Assembly (NCBI GenBank): GCA_036389315.1
Contig: DASVQF010000048.1
Coordinates: 1 to 64,000 of the forward strand
Length of the DNA stretch: 64,000 nt
From: DASQYE01 sp036389315
GTDB taxonomy: Bacteria; Acidobacteriota; Blastocatellia; Pyrinomonadales; Pyrinomonadaceae
Direction of reading: 5' to 3'
Positions 40,247 through 49,816 of this stretch are shown here, piece by piece (the first letter of the stretch is position 1; each line of letters begins with the position of its first letter). The translations under genes were made by a program, and so were the position numbers. The notes beneath the pieces are model-generated. The model searched no databases. It saw only the letters and a program-made list of their open reading frames with translations, and was not told the DNA's origin.

Positions 40247-42294
40247 TACTGTCCGACCACACTCAAGATCGTTTTGGCGTCGGCGGGCGCAATCATCTGG
40301 TTCTCGCGCACGGCCATGCGCAGGTATTCTGCGCTCTGGTTGCGCCACCTGGCCGCCACCTGCTGGTTGTTGTAGATGCTCAGAAGCTCTTTCTTCGCCG
40401 TCTCGTTATTGATGCGATAGAGGCTGTTGAGACATATCTCGCGCGACGCTTCGTCCTCGGTGCGCGCAAAGACGCGCGCGACGGTCTTCGCCATCCGGCC
40501 GCTCGCCGCCCCGCTGTTTTCCAGGACGAACGTGAGCGAGCGCCGCACCTCTTCGATGTTCCAGTCAACTTCGACGCGCGGGCTGCGGGCCACCTCGCGC
40601 AGGAAACGCTCATGATACGCGAGCCGCCGCCGTAGCTCCATCCGCGCCTCAAGCTCGGGCGTGCCCTTCTCCCTGTGCGTGTAGAGGCCGAAGCTCGCGA
40701 TGTTCGCCAGCCGCAGCAGTGTTTGTCCCGTCGCCCCGTGCTTGAGCGGCACCATCTCTTCGCGCCTGTCCCTGTCCAGTCGCGCCGCCAAACCCTCCGG
40801 CCTTCGCGCGTACTCCATGAGGGCTGCGTATTGATCGCGGGCCACCTGCGCCTCTGCGCGCAGGTCGTTCTCCAAAGGGTTCAACGAGACGCGCTCAAGG
40901 CGGTCTGCGATCTGGTCGCGAAGCTGTGGGTCGAGCGAAGCGTTCAAGGAGAGCAGGAGTTTTAGCTGCGAATAGGCCCGCAGGCGCGAAGGCTGGTTGA
41001 TGTCCATGCCGCGCCTTCCGGTCACGAAATCATAGACGGAGCGCGACAGAAAATAGGGCAGGTCTCCGAAGCGCGAAAGCGAAAGCACCGTGCGCGTCAC
41101 GTCTTCCAGCACGCGGCGCGACATCTCTCGCTTCTTAGGGTTCATTCCGTCGCGAAAGTCCACGAGCAGGATCGGAATCTTCGGATGATCCAGGCCGTAG
41201 AGGGCCAGCGGGATCATCTGTACTTCTCTGGCTCCCGCCATGCCTGCCTCGACCGGACGATTCTCCGCGTCGAAGTAGCGCGTCTCAGTGTAGCCCTGCC
41301 AGTTCAGCAAGCGGTCATCGCTCCACGGGTTCCTGACGTTCAGGAAACGGCCCTCGAACTTTCGCCCGCGATTTCGCGCGAGGTCTGGGCGCGCGACCCA
41401 CAGCAAGGCGTGCGTGGCGCTGCCGTCCGGCATCTCCAAAGGCTCGAAATAGAGCGACTCGGCTTCGGCGTGCTGGCGGAGCAGCTCCCAGTTATGGCCG
41501 CGCACGTCGCGCTGAAGCGTCGTCTCCTTCTGATAGACGCGTTGCAGGTTGATGTCGTCAACGATGCCGCCGAGCGTCTTTTCCGTGAGCATCAAGTGGG
41601 CCTGTATGTCCTGCATCTCCGTGCGCGAAAAGAGCGGCGACGCGCCTTCCGTTGCTTCGTAGAGCGAGAGGACGGCGAGCGCGCGGACGATGTGGGCCTT
41701 GCGGTGGTCTTCCAGGTTGCGGCGATAGGCGCGCGTCGTGGACTTCAAGGGAAAGCCGTAGGCGTCCAGGAGCACGTTCTGCAAAGCCGTCCAGAAGATT
41801 CTATTCCACACCTCGCGCTCCGTCGCCGCCAGGTCAATGATCGGCTGCGGAGCGCCGCCGCCGACGGCCCGCTTCTTATTGCCCGCGCGGTTATAGAAGA
41901 AGGGAATCGCTGCGGCCAGGCGTTGCGTGAAAGAGGGCCTGGTATAGCTCAGCATCCAGACGTAGCGCAGGCGGTCGTTTTCCGGGTCGCTATCGCCGAG
42001 CGTGTCGCGCAGGACGCTGACCAGAGGAACTTCGGCCGCACGGCTCTCGCCCGTGCGCAGGCCGTCCAGGTTGGCGAAGATCGTGAGCAGTTCCGCGCCG
42101 CCCGCGACCGGCGTCCGCTCAAGACGAAAACCGGAGTCCTGCGCGCTCGCCGTCTGCGTGACAGCCTCTTCTGTAGCTTTGACGGGAGTCTGTGCGGCGA
42201 CCGGAGAGAGTCCGAGTGAGGAGACCGCCAGGAGGAGAGAAAAGACCGTGCAGGCTACCTTGCTCGTAAATTCGGGGGAAACGCTCTTTATCAT
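40246..42294 (-). CDS. exported protein of unknown function
   Basis: The 682-residue protein has a signal peptide (MIKSVSPEFTSKVACTVFSL, cleavage near SPVAAQ). The remainder is mostly helical, with repeated motif-free segments, several Arg-rich helices and no catalytic signature that I can recognise. The middle part (GKFEGRFLNVRNPWSDDRLLNW) and the final third (helices of HEAT-like length) are plausible protein-binding surfaces. It is the first gene of the block down to 30.9 kb and is translationally coupled to the phosphodiesterase by the TAATG overlap. A role with that enzyme is likely. Confidence 0.7.
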   Translation of the reverse strand: MIKSVSPEFTSKVACTVFSLLLAVSSLGLSPVAAQTPVKATEEAVTQTASAQDSGFRLERTPVAGGAELLTIFANLDGLRTGESRAAEVPLVSVLRDTLGDSDPENDRLRYVWMLSYTRPSFTQRLAAAIPFFYNRAGNKKRAVGGGAPQPIIDLAATEREVWNRIFWTALQNVLLDAYGFPLKSTTRAYRRNLEDHRKAHIVRALAVLSLYEATEGASPLFSRTEMQDIQAHLMLTEKTLGGIVDDINLQRVYQKETTLQRDVRGHNWELLRQHAEAESLYFEPLEMPDGSATHALLWVARPDLARNRGRKFEGRFLNVRNPWSDDRLLNWQGYTETRYFDAENRPVEAGMAGAREVQMIPLALYGLDHPKIPILLVDFRDGMNPKKREMSRRVLEDVTRTVLSLSRFGDLPYFLSRSVYDFVTGRRGMDINQPSRLRAYSQLKLLLSLNASLDPQLRDQIADRLERVSLNPLENDLRAEAQVARDQYAALMEYARRPEGLAARLDRDRREEMVPLKHGATGQTLLRLANIASFGLYTHREKGTPELEARMELRRRLAYHERFLREVARSPRVEVDWNIEEVRRSLTFVLENSGAASGRMAKTVARVFARTEDEASREICLNSLYRINNETAKKELLSIYNNQQVAARWRNQSAEYLRMAVRENQMIAPADAKTILSVVGQ

Positions 42295-42424
42295 CTTAGG
42301 CTTAATTTTATTGCACCGCTTAAGTCTAGAATGCTTCTAATGAAACCAATTTACTGCGTCTTTTCGCCACTATCATCTGTCAGTTTTGACAGGTAACAGG
42401 AGATTTGCCGCTCCTCGGAAAGGT

Positions 42425-42453
42425 ATTACAAGCTAACGCGCCGAAAATGGCAA
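42425..42453 (-). promoter_or_regulatory. sigma70-like promoter of the 42.3-30.9 kb block
   Basis: On the minus strand, TTGCCA (42453-42448) and TGTAAT (42430-42425) are 17 bp apart. The start of transcription would be near 42418, giving a leader of about 124 bases. A CTGTCA-GTTT-TGACAG inverted repeat (42377-42392) lies in that leader and could be an operator. Confidence 0.6.
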
Positions 42454-42592
42454 GAGCCGTGCCGCTTGAATACCATGGCCCTCGTCAATTGTAGCCGCCG
42501 CGCGCCGGAAGAGCCCGGCCCTGTTGTGACACTTCCAGAGCCGTCACAGCCTGGAATCATTGCCCTCCGTCATGAAAGACGAGCCGCGCGGC

Positions 42593-44329
42593 TCACAAGT
42601 TAACGCCGTCGGAGAGGGCCGCGAGCGCCGCCTTGTCCAGGACATAGACGCTCGCAGAGTGTACGCCGCCGAGTTGTAGGCTCAAGGCAGGCGCGGCCGT
42701 CCCCTGTAGCCTGCGCGTCAAGGCGTCGTTACTGAAATAGCGCCACCCGCGCGCGATGATAATCACGTCGCCTTCCGAGAGTTGGCCCACAGCCCTTTGG
42801 TCTGAGAGCGAAACGGCAACCAGGTCGTCGCGCCCTTGCGCTTGCGCGTAGTAGGCGGCGAGCGTCGGCGATTCGCTGGCGACGTGCGCGCCCTCGCGAG
42901 CGCGGGCGGCGATCTCTCGCATGCAGTCGCGCATGCTCGCATCATAAAACTCGTCGTGCGGGAAATAGTCCCCGGCACGCTCGGCCCCTCCGCCCAGCGT
43001 GTTCGTGTAGAGACGATAATGAGGCTCTACGCTTGCCGACGCGAGCAGTGAAGAGCCTACGACGAGCAGCAGGAGGGCTGTGTGTACGGCTCTTCCCGCA
43101 AGCTCGCTCCTGAACAGCTCCGAGGCGAGCCGCCGGGCGAGACCGGCAATCGCTCTTGCGCCTATCGCCGCCGTAATCAGCACGACGGGCAGAGCCATCG
43201 TGAAATAGCGCGTGTATTTCCCGCCGATCACGGAGAAGGGCATGAAGAAATAGAAGAGCCAGAAGAAGACTAGGAATCGCCCCTCGCCCAAACGCTTGCG
43301 CAAGAGCAGCGGCAGCCCGGCGAGAAACCCTAGAACGACGGGCAGGGGAATCTTGACCGCAGTGAAGACGAAATAGAAGTACCAGGGCACGCCCTTGAGC
43401 CAGAGCGTCATCTGGTTGCGATAGAGTTGGCCCATGAATTCGTAGCTGTCATGGCCTATGCGATGCTCGCCCGCGAAGACTCGCATCTCGTGCCAGGTGG
43501 CGGGCAGCAGGATGGCCGGATTACAGAGCAGGAAGGTCGCGCCCATGATGGCGAAAAAGAGGAGCCAGCGCCGCTTGCCCATGCGCCAGCGCGTCTGCGG
43601 GATGCCCTGAAAAATATGGTAATAGCTGACGCTGATGGCGAAGTAATGCGGCATGTACTTGGATGCCACCATCGCGCCGAACGAAGCGGCAGCGGCCCAG
43701 TAATAGTTTTCAGTCGGCCCGCGCCCGCTCTCGGCCGCGCGCTGGCCGCGCAGCCAGAAGATGTTCGCCAGCAGAAAAAAGAAGAGCAGGAAAGTATCCT
43801 CCTTGGCTATGCGGTTGAAGCCTATGGCCGAAGGATCTAGGGCCCAGAGCGCGGCCGAGAGCAAAGCCGTCTCCGTGCCGAACAGCTCGGCGACGAGCAG
43901 GAAGATCAGCAGCGCCGAGAGAGCGCCGAAGAGCGCGGCCGGAAACCTGAGCGCGCCCTCGGTCGTCACGCGCGCCTGGGCCCACCGCGAGACGATTGAG
44001 GAAGAGTTCCAGCGGTCTGCCGCCACGACGCTCGCCGTCAGCAGCGCCTTCATCAACATCGGATGCTCACCGTTAGTGGCCGTCAACCCATGAGCACGAT
44101 AATCCTCGACCGCATGCAGCTTGTTAAGCTCATCTTCGCTCAACCCTTCGGCGCCGAGCCCACGGACGCGAAAGCCGAAGCCTGCGATTATTAGAAGAGC
44201 GAGCAAGGCGGCGACGAGCGTGCGGCTCGTCGCAAGCGTGCCTCGGCTGGTGAAAAGCTCCGGCCTCAAACCTGCTGTGACGATTGCGCCTGACCGTGCT
44301 GATAAATGGGCGGACGAATGCGCGGACAA
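42593..44329 (-). CDS. GT39/ArnT-like membrane glycosyltransferase
   Basis: The 578-residue protein begins with TTG 44329, preceded by GAGGAG. A cytoplasmic start leads to helix 1 (about 36-55) and then LSEDELNKLHAVEDYRA, the GT-C/PMT acidic motif, followed by EHPMLMKALL. About ten helices follow, with a C-terminal soluble part that starts with a YDASMRDCMREIA segment. PMT/ArnT-type enzymes transfer sugars from polyprenyl phosphates to proteins or lipid A-like acceptors on the outer face. The acceptor is unknown. It is separated from the next block by about 300 bases and has no partner kinase or donor synthase nearby. Confidence 0.8.
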   Translation of the reverse strand: MSAHSSAHLSARSGAIVTAGLRPELFTSRGTLATSRTLVAALLALLIIAGFGFRVRGLGAEGLSEDELNKLHAVEDYRAHGLTATNGEHPMLMKALLTASVVAADRWNSSSIVSRWAQARVTTEGALRFPAALFGALSALLIFLLVAELFGTETALLSAALWALDPSAIGFNRIAKEDTFLLFFFLLANIFWLRGQRAAESGRGPTENYYWAAAASFGAMVASKYMPHYFAISVSYYHIFQGIPQTRWRMGKRRWLLFFAIMGATFLLCNPAILLPATWHEMRVFAGEHRIGHDSYEFMGQLYRNQMTLWLKGVPWYFYFVFTAVKIPLPVVLGFLAGLPLLLRKRLGEGRFLVFFWLFYFFMPFSVIGGKYTRYFTMALPVVLITAAIGARAIAGLARRLASELFRSELAGRAVHTALLLLVVGSSLLASASVEPHYRLYTNTLGGGAERAGDYFPHDEFYDASMRDCMREIAARAREGAHVASESPTLAAYYAQAQGRDDLVAVSLSDQRAVGQLSEGDVIIIARGWRYFSNDALTRRLQGTAAPALSLQLGGVHSASVYVLDKAALAALSDGVNL

Positions 44330-44483
44330 AGAAGACTCCTCGATCTATTTACTTGCCGAAACCGACGGGCTCCGGCAGCAAAAGGCGCAAGCGTAGCGCG
44401 AGATGAACGCCGATGTCAAAAGCTGTAGGAATTATTGGCCCAAACTTTTAAGGGGAAGCCTGCACGGGGAGAGTTTTCCGCTT

Positions 44484-46121
44484 CTAGCGGGAAGTGTTTG
44501 AAGACGTAGTGGCAGTGCTGCGCGTCTGCCCGGCGGCGCTCCCATTCGCGTTCGCGTTCTCATCGTCCATACCGGCGGGCGGCTTCCATCCCGTGCGCTC
44601 AAGCAGCGTGATGCCGTAGCGCGCGGGGACGGCGAAGTTCGACGCCGTGTTCTCCGTAAAGACTGCGAAGTTGACTCCGATGACGCGCCCCGAAGGGCCA
44701 AACAGGGGCGCACCAGACCCGCCCTCGGCCGTGCGCGCATCGTAGACTATGCGGCGCGTATCGAGGTCTGTGATGTGACCTTGCGTCGTGAGCGGCTGAA
44801 TGTGCTTCTTTTCCGCGAGGTAGCCGAGCAGCGATTCGAGCGAGGAGCCGTAGCGCGCCTGAATGCTCCGCGCCTCTGCGTCGTCGAGCAGAGCCAGCAA
44901 CCTGTCAGGCCCCGAAGGATAGCCCATCATCACCACAGCCTGGCCCACGATCACAGCATCGTTGTCATGATCGAGCGGCAGCACAGGAATGTTCGCGGGC
45001 ACATCCTTAGTGTCGATCAGGCAGACGGCCAGGTCATCCTTCTGCGCCGACTGCTTGTACTTGAGCGTCAAGGGCTGCTGGTTTTCGGGAAAGAAGGCCA
45101 TCAGCTTTTTCAATTTGGGTTGGCCGCTCGCAGTGCTCGTCAGGGTTTGCGCGCGCTCGTCGGCGAGCCACGGCTGCGCGACATGCCGGTTGGTCAGGAT
45201 GTAGCCACTGCCTACGTGAAAGCCCGTGCCGACGAACTCGAACTCGGCGACGGCCCCGTTGCCTTCGGGTGTGAGTTGCAGGGGGTCTGCGCCGTTCTGT
45301 ATGACGACGCCGTCTTCGTTGGTCTGCACTTCGGGGTAGCGAAGCGGACGCCCCGTGCTGCGCTCGACGAAGATGTATGAGCCCGAGACGAGGCAGACGC
45401 CGTTGCCGTAATCGCTGCGGAGCTTGGGCGCGAGCGAGAGGCTGTCGCGGATGAGCTTGTTGGATTCGTCCACCTTGCTGACTTCGCTGCGGGTCTTGCC
45501 CAGCTCCTCGCGCACCTTCGCCAGTTGCTCGTTCTGCGCATCTATGACGCGGCGGCTGGTCTGCACCTCGCGGTAAAGCGAAAAGCCTATGTAGAGGACG
45601 CCGCCGACGAGAGCGAGCGCGATGGCGAGCGTGATGAGCTTGGTGCTCGGGTTGATCTCGCGCACAAGCTCGCGCGTGAACTCGCGGAGGAAGACTTTCG
45701 CGTCGTCGCGGCGCGCGGTGGCCGCCGATTCCATCGCCGCGTGCTCGATAAAGGGCGCGACGTGAGTTTCGGCGCGCGAGCCGGAGACCACGGCGGGCAG
45801 TCCGCCGACGGGGAAAAACGTGAGCAGCAGGTTCGTAGGGCCAATGCGCACTTCGTCGCCGTCGTTGATCCTGGTGTAATTGACGAGCCGCTCGCCGTTA
45901 TGCGTGATCTCAAGCGAGGGGTCAAAGTCCGTGACCCTGTAGTAGCCGTTGCTGCGGCCCAGCTCAAGGACGACGCCCGAAGAGGCCGTGGGGGGCAGGA
46001 CGGAAGGGTTGAGCCGCAGGCTGCAATCCTCGCTTGCGCCGATGCGAATGCGCTCGTGCATGAGGACTTCAGTGTGCTTGTCGAGCCCGGCGGCGATGTG
46101 AACGACCAGTCCGTCAGTCAT
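44484..46121 (-). CDS. FHA-domain, membrane-anchored trypsin-like serine protease
   Basis: The 545-residue protein joins an N-terminal FHA-like domain (about 1-115, with IRIGASEDCSLRL and the NDGDEVRIG loop) to a transmembrane helix (about 167-190). A short coiled coil (about 195-235) and a trypsin-like protease domain (about 245-510) follow. The triad is visible: His in ILTNRHVAQPW near 311, Asp in KDDLAVCLID near 362, Ser in EGGSGAPLFG near 468. FHA domains bind phosphothreonine peptides in the cytoplasm, so a protein kinase could control the outer protease. No such kinase is in the window. It lies downstream of the gcv operon but is separated by a repeat-rich gap. Confidence 0.9.
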   Translation of the reverse strand: MTDGLVVHIAAGLDKHTEVLMHERIRIGASEDCSLRLNPSVLPPTASSGVVLELGRSNGYYRVTDFDPSLEITHNGERLVNYTRINDGDEVRIGPTNLLLTFFPVGGLPAVVSGSRAETHVAPFIEHAAMESAATARRDDAKVFLREFTRELVREINPSTKLITLAIALALVGGVLYIGFSLYREVQTSRRVIDAQNEQLAKVREELGKTRSEVSKVDESNKLIRDSLSLAPKLRSDYGNGVCLVSGSYIFVERSTGRPLRYPEVQTNEDGVVIQNGADPLQLTPEGNGAVAEFEFVGTGFHVGSGYILTNRHVAQPWLADERAQTLTSTASGQPKLKKLMAFFPENQQPLTLKYKQSAQKDDLAVCLIDTKDVPANIPVLPLDHDNDAVIVGQAVVMMGYPSGPDRLLALLDDAEARSIQARYGSSLESLLGYLAEKKHIQPLTTQGHITDLDTRRIVYDARTAEGGSGAPLFGPSGRVIGVNFAVFTENTASNFAVPARYGITLLERTGWKPPAGMDDENANANGSAAGQTRSTATTSSNTSR

Positions 46122-46184
46122 AAAACAGGTAACTCATCTGTCGCTCCGAAAGAAGGGGGCAGCGGAGCGCGCGCTATCACTAAT

Positions 46185-46251
46185 CAGAGGCGACCGCAGC
46201 GTGCAGACCGCTCTCGCCACTGCCTGCGGTCGCGACGTGCGGTCGCCTCTG
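46185..46251. repeat. 14-bp inverted repeat with 39-nt loop
   Basis: CAGAGGCGACCGCA (46185-46198) is exactly complementary to 46238-46251. The GCGGTCGC word also occurs a second time inside the loop, suggesting tandem copies of a short palindromic unit. Confidence 0.8.
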
Positions 46252-46307
46252 CCAGCCATAATACATTATTAGATGTGAAGCGGGCAAAAAAGTTCGTGGA
46301 AGAGAAA

Positions 46308-46381
46308 TTAACAGGGATGGACAGGATAAAGAAAAAGCAATCGTTCTGCTTTTATCCTGACCATCCTGGCCATCCTGTTTG
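46308..46381. repeat. ACAGGATGGxCAGGAT-type intergenic repeat
   Basis: ACAGGGATGGACAGGAT on the left faces the inverted ATCCTGGCCATCCTGTTT on the right, with an AT-rich loop (AAAGCAATCG...). It resembles the AGGATGG family seen at 10.2-10.4 kb. It may end the gcv transcript. Confidence 0.7.
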
Positions 46382-46412
46382 AATTTTGCTTTTCTCTCTG
46401 CTGCTCGCGGGC

Positions 46413-47942
46413 TCAGGCCGCGCTTGCAGCCTCGCGGGGCTTCCAGCGCAGAACCGGCTTACGCGCGGCTGCGGCTTCGTCCAGGCGGCCGATGCGCGTA
46501 GAGTGCGGCGCGTTCAAGACCAACTCGGGCTGCTCCAGGGCTTCGCGCGCTATCGAGCGCATGGCCGAGATGAATTGATCCAACTCCTGACGCCCGACCG
46601 ATTCCGTAGGCTCGATCAGCATCGCGCCCTGCACGATCAAAGGAAAGTAGATCGTCATCGGATGAAAGCCGTAATCGATCAGGCGCTTGGCTATGTCGAG
46701 GGTGTGCACGCCTTTGCGCGATTGCCGCTTGTCCGTAAAGACCACCTCGTGCATCGGAGGCGCGTCGAAGGGCTGGTCGTAATCGGGCGCGAGCCCGTGA
46801 GCGATGTAGCGCGCATTGAGCACGGCCGCTTCCGTAGCCTCGCGCAAGCCTTCCGAGCCATGCGTTTGAATGTAGGAGAGCGCGCGCAGCATCATCCCGA
46901 AATTGCCGAAGAAAGCCTTGACCCGCCCGATTGATTGCGGGCGATTGAAGTCCAGCTTATAGGTTTCTCCCTCTCGAACGATGCGCGGCACGGGCAGGAA
47001 AGGCTCAAGCTCTCGTGTGCAGCAGCAGGGCCCACTGCCGGGCCCGCCTCCGCCGTGCGGCGTCGAGAAGGTCTTGTGCAGGTTCAGGTGTATCACGTCA
47101 ACGCCCATGTCACCCGGACGAGCCACGCCCACCAGCGCGTTCATGTTCGCGCCGTCCATGTAGACGAGCCCGCCCGCTTCATGCACGATGCGGCAAATCT
47201 CGCTGATGTTCCTCTCAAAGAGGCCGACGGTGTTGGGATTGGTGAGCATCAGGCCCGCTATGTCGCCGTGCGCGCAAAGCTCGCGCAGGTGATCCAGGTC
47301 TGTCAAGCCTTCCGCAGTCGAGCGAATGGTCTTGACGTTGAAGCCCGAGAGATGAGCGGACGCCGGATTCGTTCCGTGCGCAGAGTCCGGGATAAGCATC
47401 ACGCGCCGCCTGGCAGACGCGCCCTCGCCGTCGCGCGCATCTATGAAGGCGCGAATCAGCATCACTCCCGTCATCTCTCCGTGCGCGCCCGCCGCCGGTT
47501 GCAGCGAGACGCCAGCCAGTCCGGTGATCTCCGAGAGGTGCTCTTGTAGCTCGTAGATGACCTGCAAAGCCCCTTGCGCATCCGCTTCCGAAGCGAGCGG
47601 GTGCAGGTTGGCGTGGCCCGCGATGCGCGCCACGCGCTCGTTCAGCCGCGAGTTATATTTCATCGTGCAGGAGCCGAGCGGGTAGAGCCCCAGGTCAATC
47701 GAGTAGTTCCAGGTCGAGATGCGCGTGAAATGGCGCACGACATCCACCTCGCTGACTTCGGGCATACCCCGCAGCTCGTCATCGCGCCGGAAGCTTTCAG
47801 GCAGCAACTCGTCCAAAGCCGTCTCTTCGACATCGAGCGCGGGCAGGCGATAACCTACTCTACCGGGCTGCGAGCGCTCGAAGATCAAGGCTTCGTTCTG
47901 CGTCGGGTGCGTGGTGACTTTGGTGACGTTGGTTGAAGTCAT
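46413..47942 (-). CDS. gcvPB: glycine dehydrogenase (decarboxylating) subunit 2
   Basis: This 509-residue protein is the C-terminal half of the split P-protein. The PLP-binding lysine lies in NLHKTFSTPHGGGG near 289. Other family segments are SLQPAAGAHGEMTG and a final catalytic-core region with KLDFNRPQSIGRVKAFFG. With subunit 1 it decarboxylates glycine and passes the aminomethyl group to lipoylated GcvH. It is the last gene of gcvT-gcvH-gcvPA-gcvPB on the minus strand, 12 bases after gcvPA. Confidence 0.97.
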   Translation of the reverse strand: MTSTNVTKVTTHPTQNEALIFERSQPGRVGYRLPALDVEETALDELLPESFRRDDELRGMPEVSEVDVVRHFTRISTWNYSIDLGLYPLGSCTMKYNSRLNERVARIAGHANLHPLASEADAQGALQVIYELQEHLSEITGLAGVSLQPAAGAHGEMTGVMLIRAFIDARDGEGASARRRVMLIPDSAHGTNPASAHLSGFNVKTIRSTAEGLTDLDHLRELCAHGDIAGLMLTNPNTVGLFERNISEICRIVHEAGGLVYMDGANMNALVGVARPGDMGVDVIHLNLHKTFSTPHGGGGPGSGPCCCTRELEPFLPVPRIVREGETYKLDFNRPQSIGRVKAFFGNFGMMLRALSYIQTHGSEGLREATEAAVLNARYIAHGLAPDYDQPFDAPPMHEVVFTDKRQSRKGVHTLDIAKRLIDYGFHPMTIYFPLIVQGAMLIEPTESVGRQELDQFISAMRSIAREALEQPELVLNAPHSTRIGRLDEAAAARKPVLRWKPREAASAA

Positions 47943-47954
47943 GTAAAGCTCTTC

Positions 47955-49316
47955 TTATGTCGCTAATGATGTGGCCAGCGCGGCCAGGCCCTCAACGAGC
48001 GCATCTATCTCCTGGCGCGAGTTGGTCTCGGTCACGCAGACCAGGAAATCGTTGGGCCTATCTGAGTAGTAGCGCGAAAGGGCCAGCCCGCCCGTGATGT
48101 TACGCTCAGAGGCTAAACGCGCGAGCAGCGCGGCGGCTTCGACGGGCGCGCGGACGACGAACTCGTTAAAGCGCGGCGCGGTGAAGGCAAGCGTAAAGCC
48201 TGCGAGCGATGCTATGCGGCGGGCTGCGTAGGCGGCCTTCTGCGCGCATTGCATGGCGACTTCCTGCACGCCCCGTGGGCCCATCGTTTCCAGGTAGATG
48301 GTCGCCGCCAGAGCGATCAACCCTTCGTTGGTGCAGATGTTCGAGGTGGCCTTCTCGCGCCTGATGTGCTGCTCGCGCGTGGCGAGCGTCAAGACGAAGC
48401 CGCGCCGCCCCTCACGATCTACGGCCTGGCCGACGAGGCGGCCCGGTAGCTGGCGCGCATACTTGTCGCGAGTCGCGAACAAGCCCACGTACGGCCCGCC
48501 GAAGGAGAGCGGCACGCCGAAGGATTGGCCCTCAGCGACGACTATGTCAGCGCCGCACGCGCCCGGAGCGCGCAGGAGCCCGAACGAGATGGCTTCGGTC
48601 ACGGTGACTACGAGCAGGGCTCCGACCGAGTGTGCGCGCTCGGCCAGGGCTTGCACGTCCTCTATGGAGCCGAAAAAGTTTGGCGATTGAATGACGAGCG
48701 CAGCCGTCTTGTCGTCCAGAGAGCTAAGCGAGTCGGGCGCGGTCTGTCCCGTCGCCTGGTCGAAATCGAGCCGCACAAGCTCAATGCCCGCGTGCTGGAC
48801 GTAGGTGTTGACGACTTCCAGGTATTCGGGGTGAACGGAGTTGGAGATGACGACCTTGCTGCGGCGCGTGACGCGCTCGGCCATCAAGACGGCTTCGGCC
48901 AGCGCGGTCGAGCCGTCATACATCGAGGCGTTGGCGACATCCATCCCGGTCAACTGGCAGACCAAAGTCTGGAACTCGAAGATGGCTTGCAGCGTGCCCT
49001 GCGAGATTTCCGGCTGGTAAGGCGTGTAGGCCGTGAAGAACTCCGAGCGTTGTATCAGATGATCGACGATTGAGGGCGAGTAGTGCGAGTATGCGCCAGC
49101 ACCCAGGAAACTCGGCCGACGAGCGGCACGGTTGCGCGCCGCCGTCTCTTCAAAGCCCGCGAGCAGTTCTATCTCTGAGAGCGCCTCGGGCAGTTTCAAT
49201 GGAGCGCGGAGGCGTAAGTCCGCCGGGATCGAGCTGAATAGCTCCTCGGCCGCTTCCAGGCCGACACTGCGGAGCATCTCCGCGCGCTCGTCCGGCGAGT
49301 TTGGAATGTAGCGCAA
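47955..49316 (-). CDS. gcvPA: glycine dehydrogenase (decarboxylating) subunit 1
   Basis: The 453-residue N-terminal half of the P-protein carries the family opening YIPNSPDERAEMLRSVGLE, SFLGAGAYSHYSPSIVDHL, and the GQSFGVPLSFGGPYVG segment. It lacks the PLP lysine, which is on subunit 2; together they form the active enzyme. TTG 49316 is the start, three bases after the gcvH stop, so translation is coupled. The split P-protein is usual in many bacteria outside Proteobacteria. Confidence 0.97.
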   Translation of the reverse strand: MRYIPNSPDERAEMLRSVGLEAAEELFSSIPADLRLRAPLKLPEALSEIELLAGFEETAARNRAARRPSFLGAGAYSHYSPSIVDHLIQRSEFFTAYTPYQPEISQGTLQAIFEFQTLVCQLTGMDVANASMYDGSTALAEAVLMAERVTRRSKVVISNSVHPEYLEVVNTYVQHAGIELVRLDFDQATGQTAPDSLSSLDDKTAALVIQSPNFFGSIEDVQALAERAHSVGALLVVTVTEAISFGLLRAPGACGADIVVAEGQSFGVPLSFGGPYVGLFATRDKYARQLPGRLVGQAVDREGRRGFVLTLATREQHIRREKATSNICTNEGLIALAATIYLETMGPRGVQEVAMQCAQKAAYAARRIASLAGFTLAFTAPRFNEFVVRAPVEAAALLARLASERNITGGLALSRYYSDRPNDFLVCVTETNSRQEIDALVEGLAALATSLAT

Positions 49317-49319
49317 CTT

Positions 49320-49712
49320 TTATTCGGACTCCGTTTTCGTAAAATCTTCGTACTCGGCGGCCGACAACAGGCTGTCAACCTCGCCCGGATTGCTCATGCG
49401 AATGCGAATCATCCAGCCGTCGCCGTAGGGGTCTGTGTTCACCTTCTCCGGCTCGTCCTGTAAAGACTCGTTGACTTCGACGACTTCGCCGGAGACGGGC
49501 GTGAAAATCTCTGAGACGGCCTTGACCGATTCGACCGAGCCGAAGGATTCGTGAGCCGAAAAAGTTTCGCCGACCTTTGGCACCTCGACGTAGACTACGT
49601 CGCCCAAAGAGTTCTGCGCGTAATCGGTGATGCCTATGGTTCCAACGTCGCCTTCGACGCTGATCCATTCGTGGTCTTTGCTGTAGTGTAAGTCCTCTGG
49701 AACGTTCGCCAT
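49320..49712 (-). CDS. gcvH: glycine cleavage system H protein
   Basis: About 130 residues from ATG 49712 (MANVPEDLHYSKDHEW); a longer frame begins with TTG, but its second to fourth codons form the SD (GAGGAG), so the shorter start is right. The lipoyl domain has the acceptor lysine in GSVESVKAVSE near residue 62. It carries the aminomethyl intermediate between GcvP and GcvT. An acidic tail is typical. Confidence 0.97.
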   Translation of the reverse strand: MANVPEDLHYSKDHEWISVEGDVGTIGITDYAQNSLGDVVYVEVPKVGETFSAHESFGSVESVKAVSEIFTPVSGEVVEVNESLQDEPEKVNTDPYGDGWMIRIRMSNPGEVDSLLSAAEYEDFTKTESE

Positions 49713-49816
49713 TGTCTGTTCGCTTCTCCTCAAGCGTTTCTCAGGAAGTAAGTCGTAAAGTGGACGGTTGCCTTTTGACCTCGGCGGTCGAACTACTGCT
49801 TACCGGCGACTATTGA

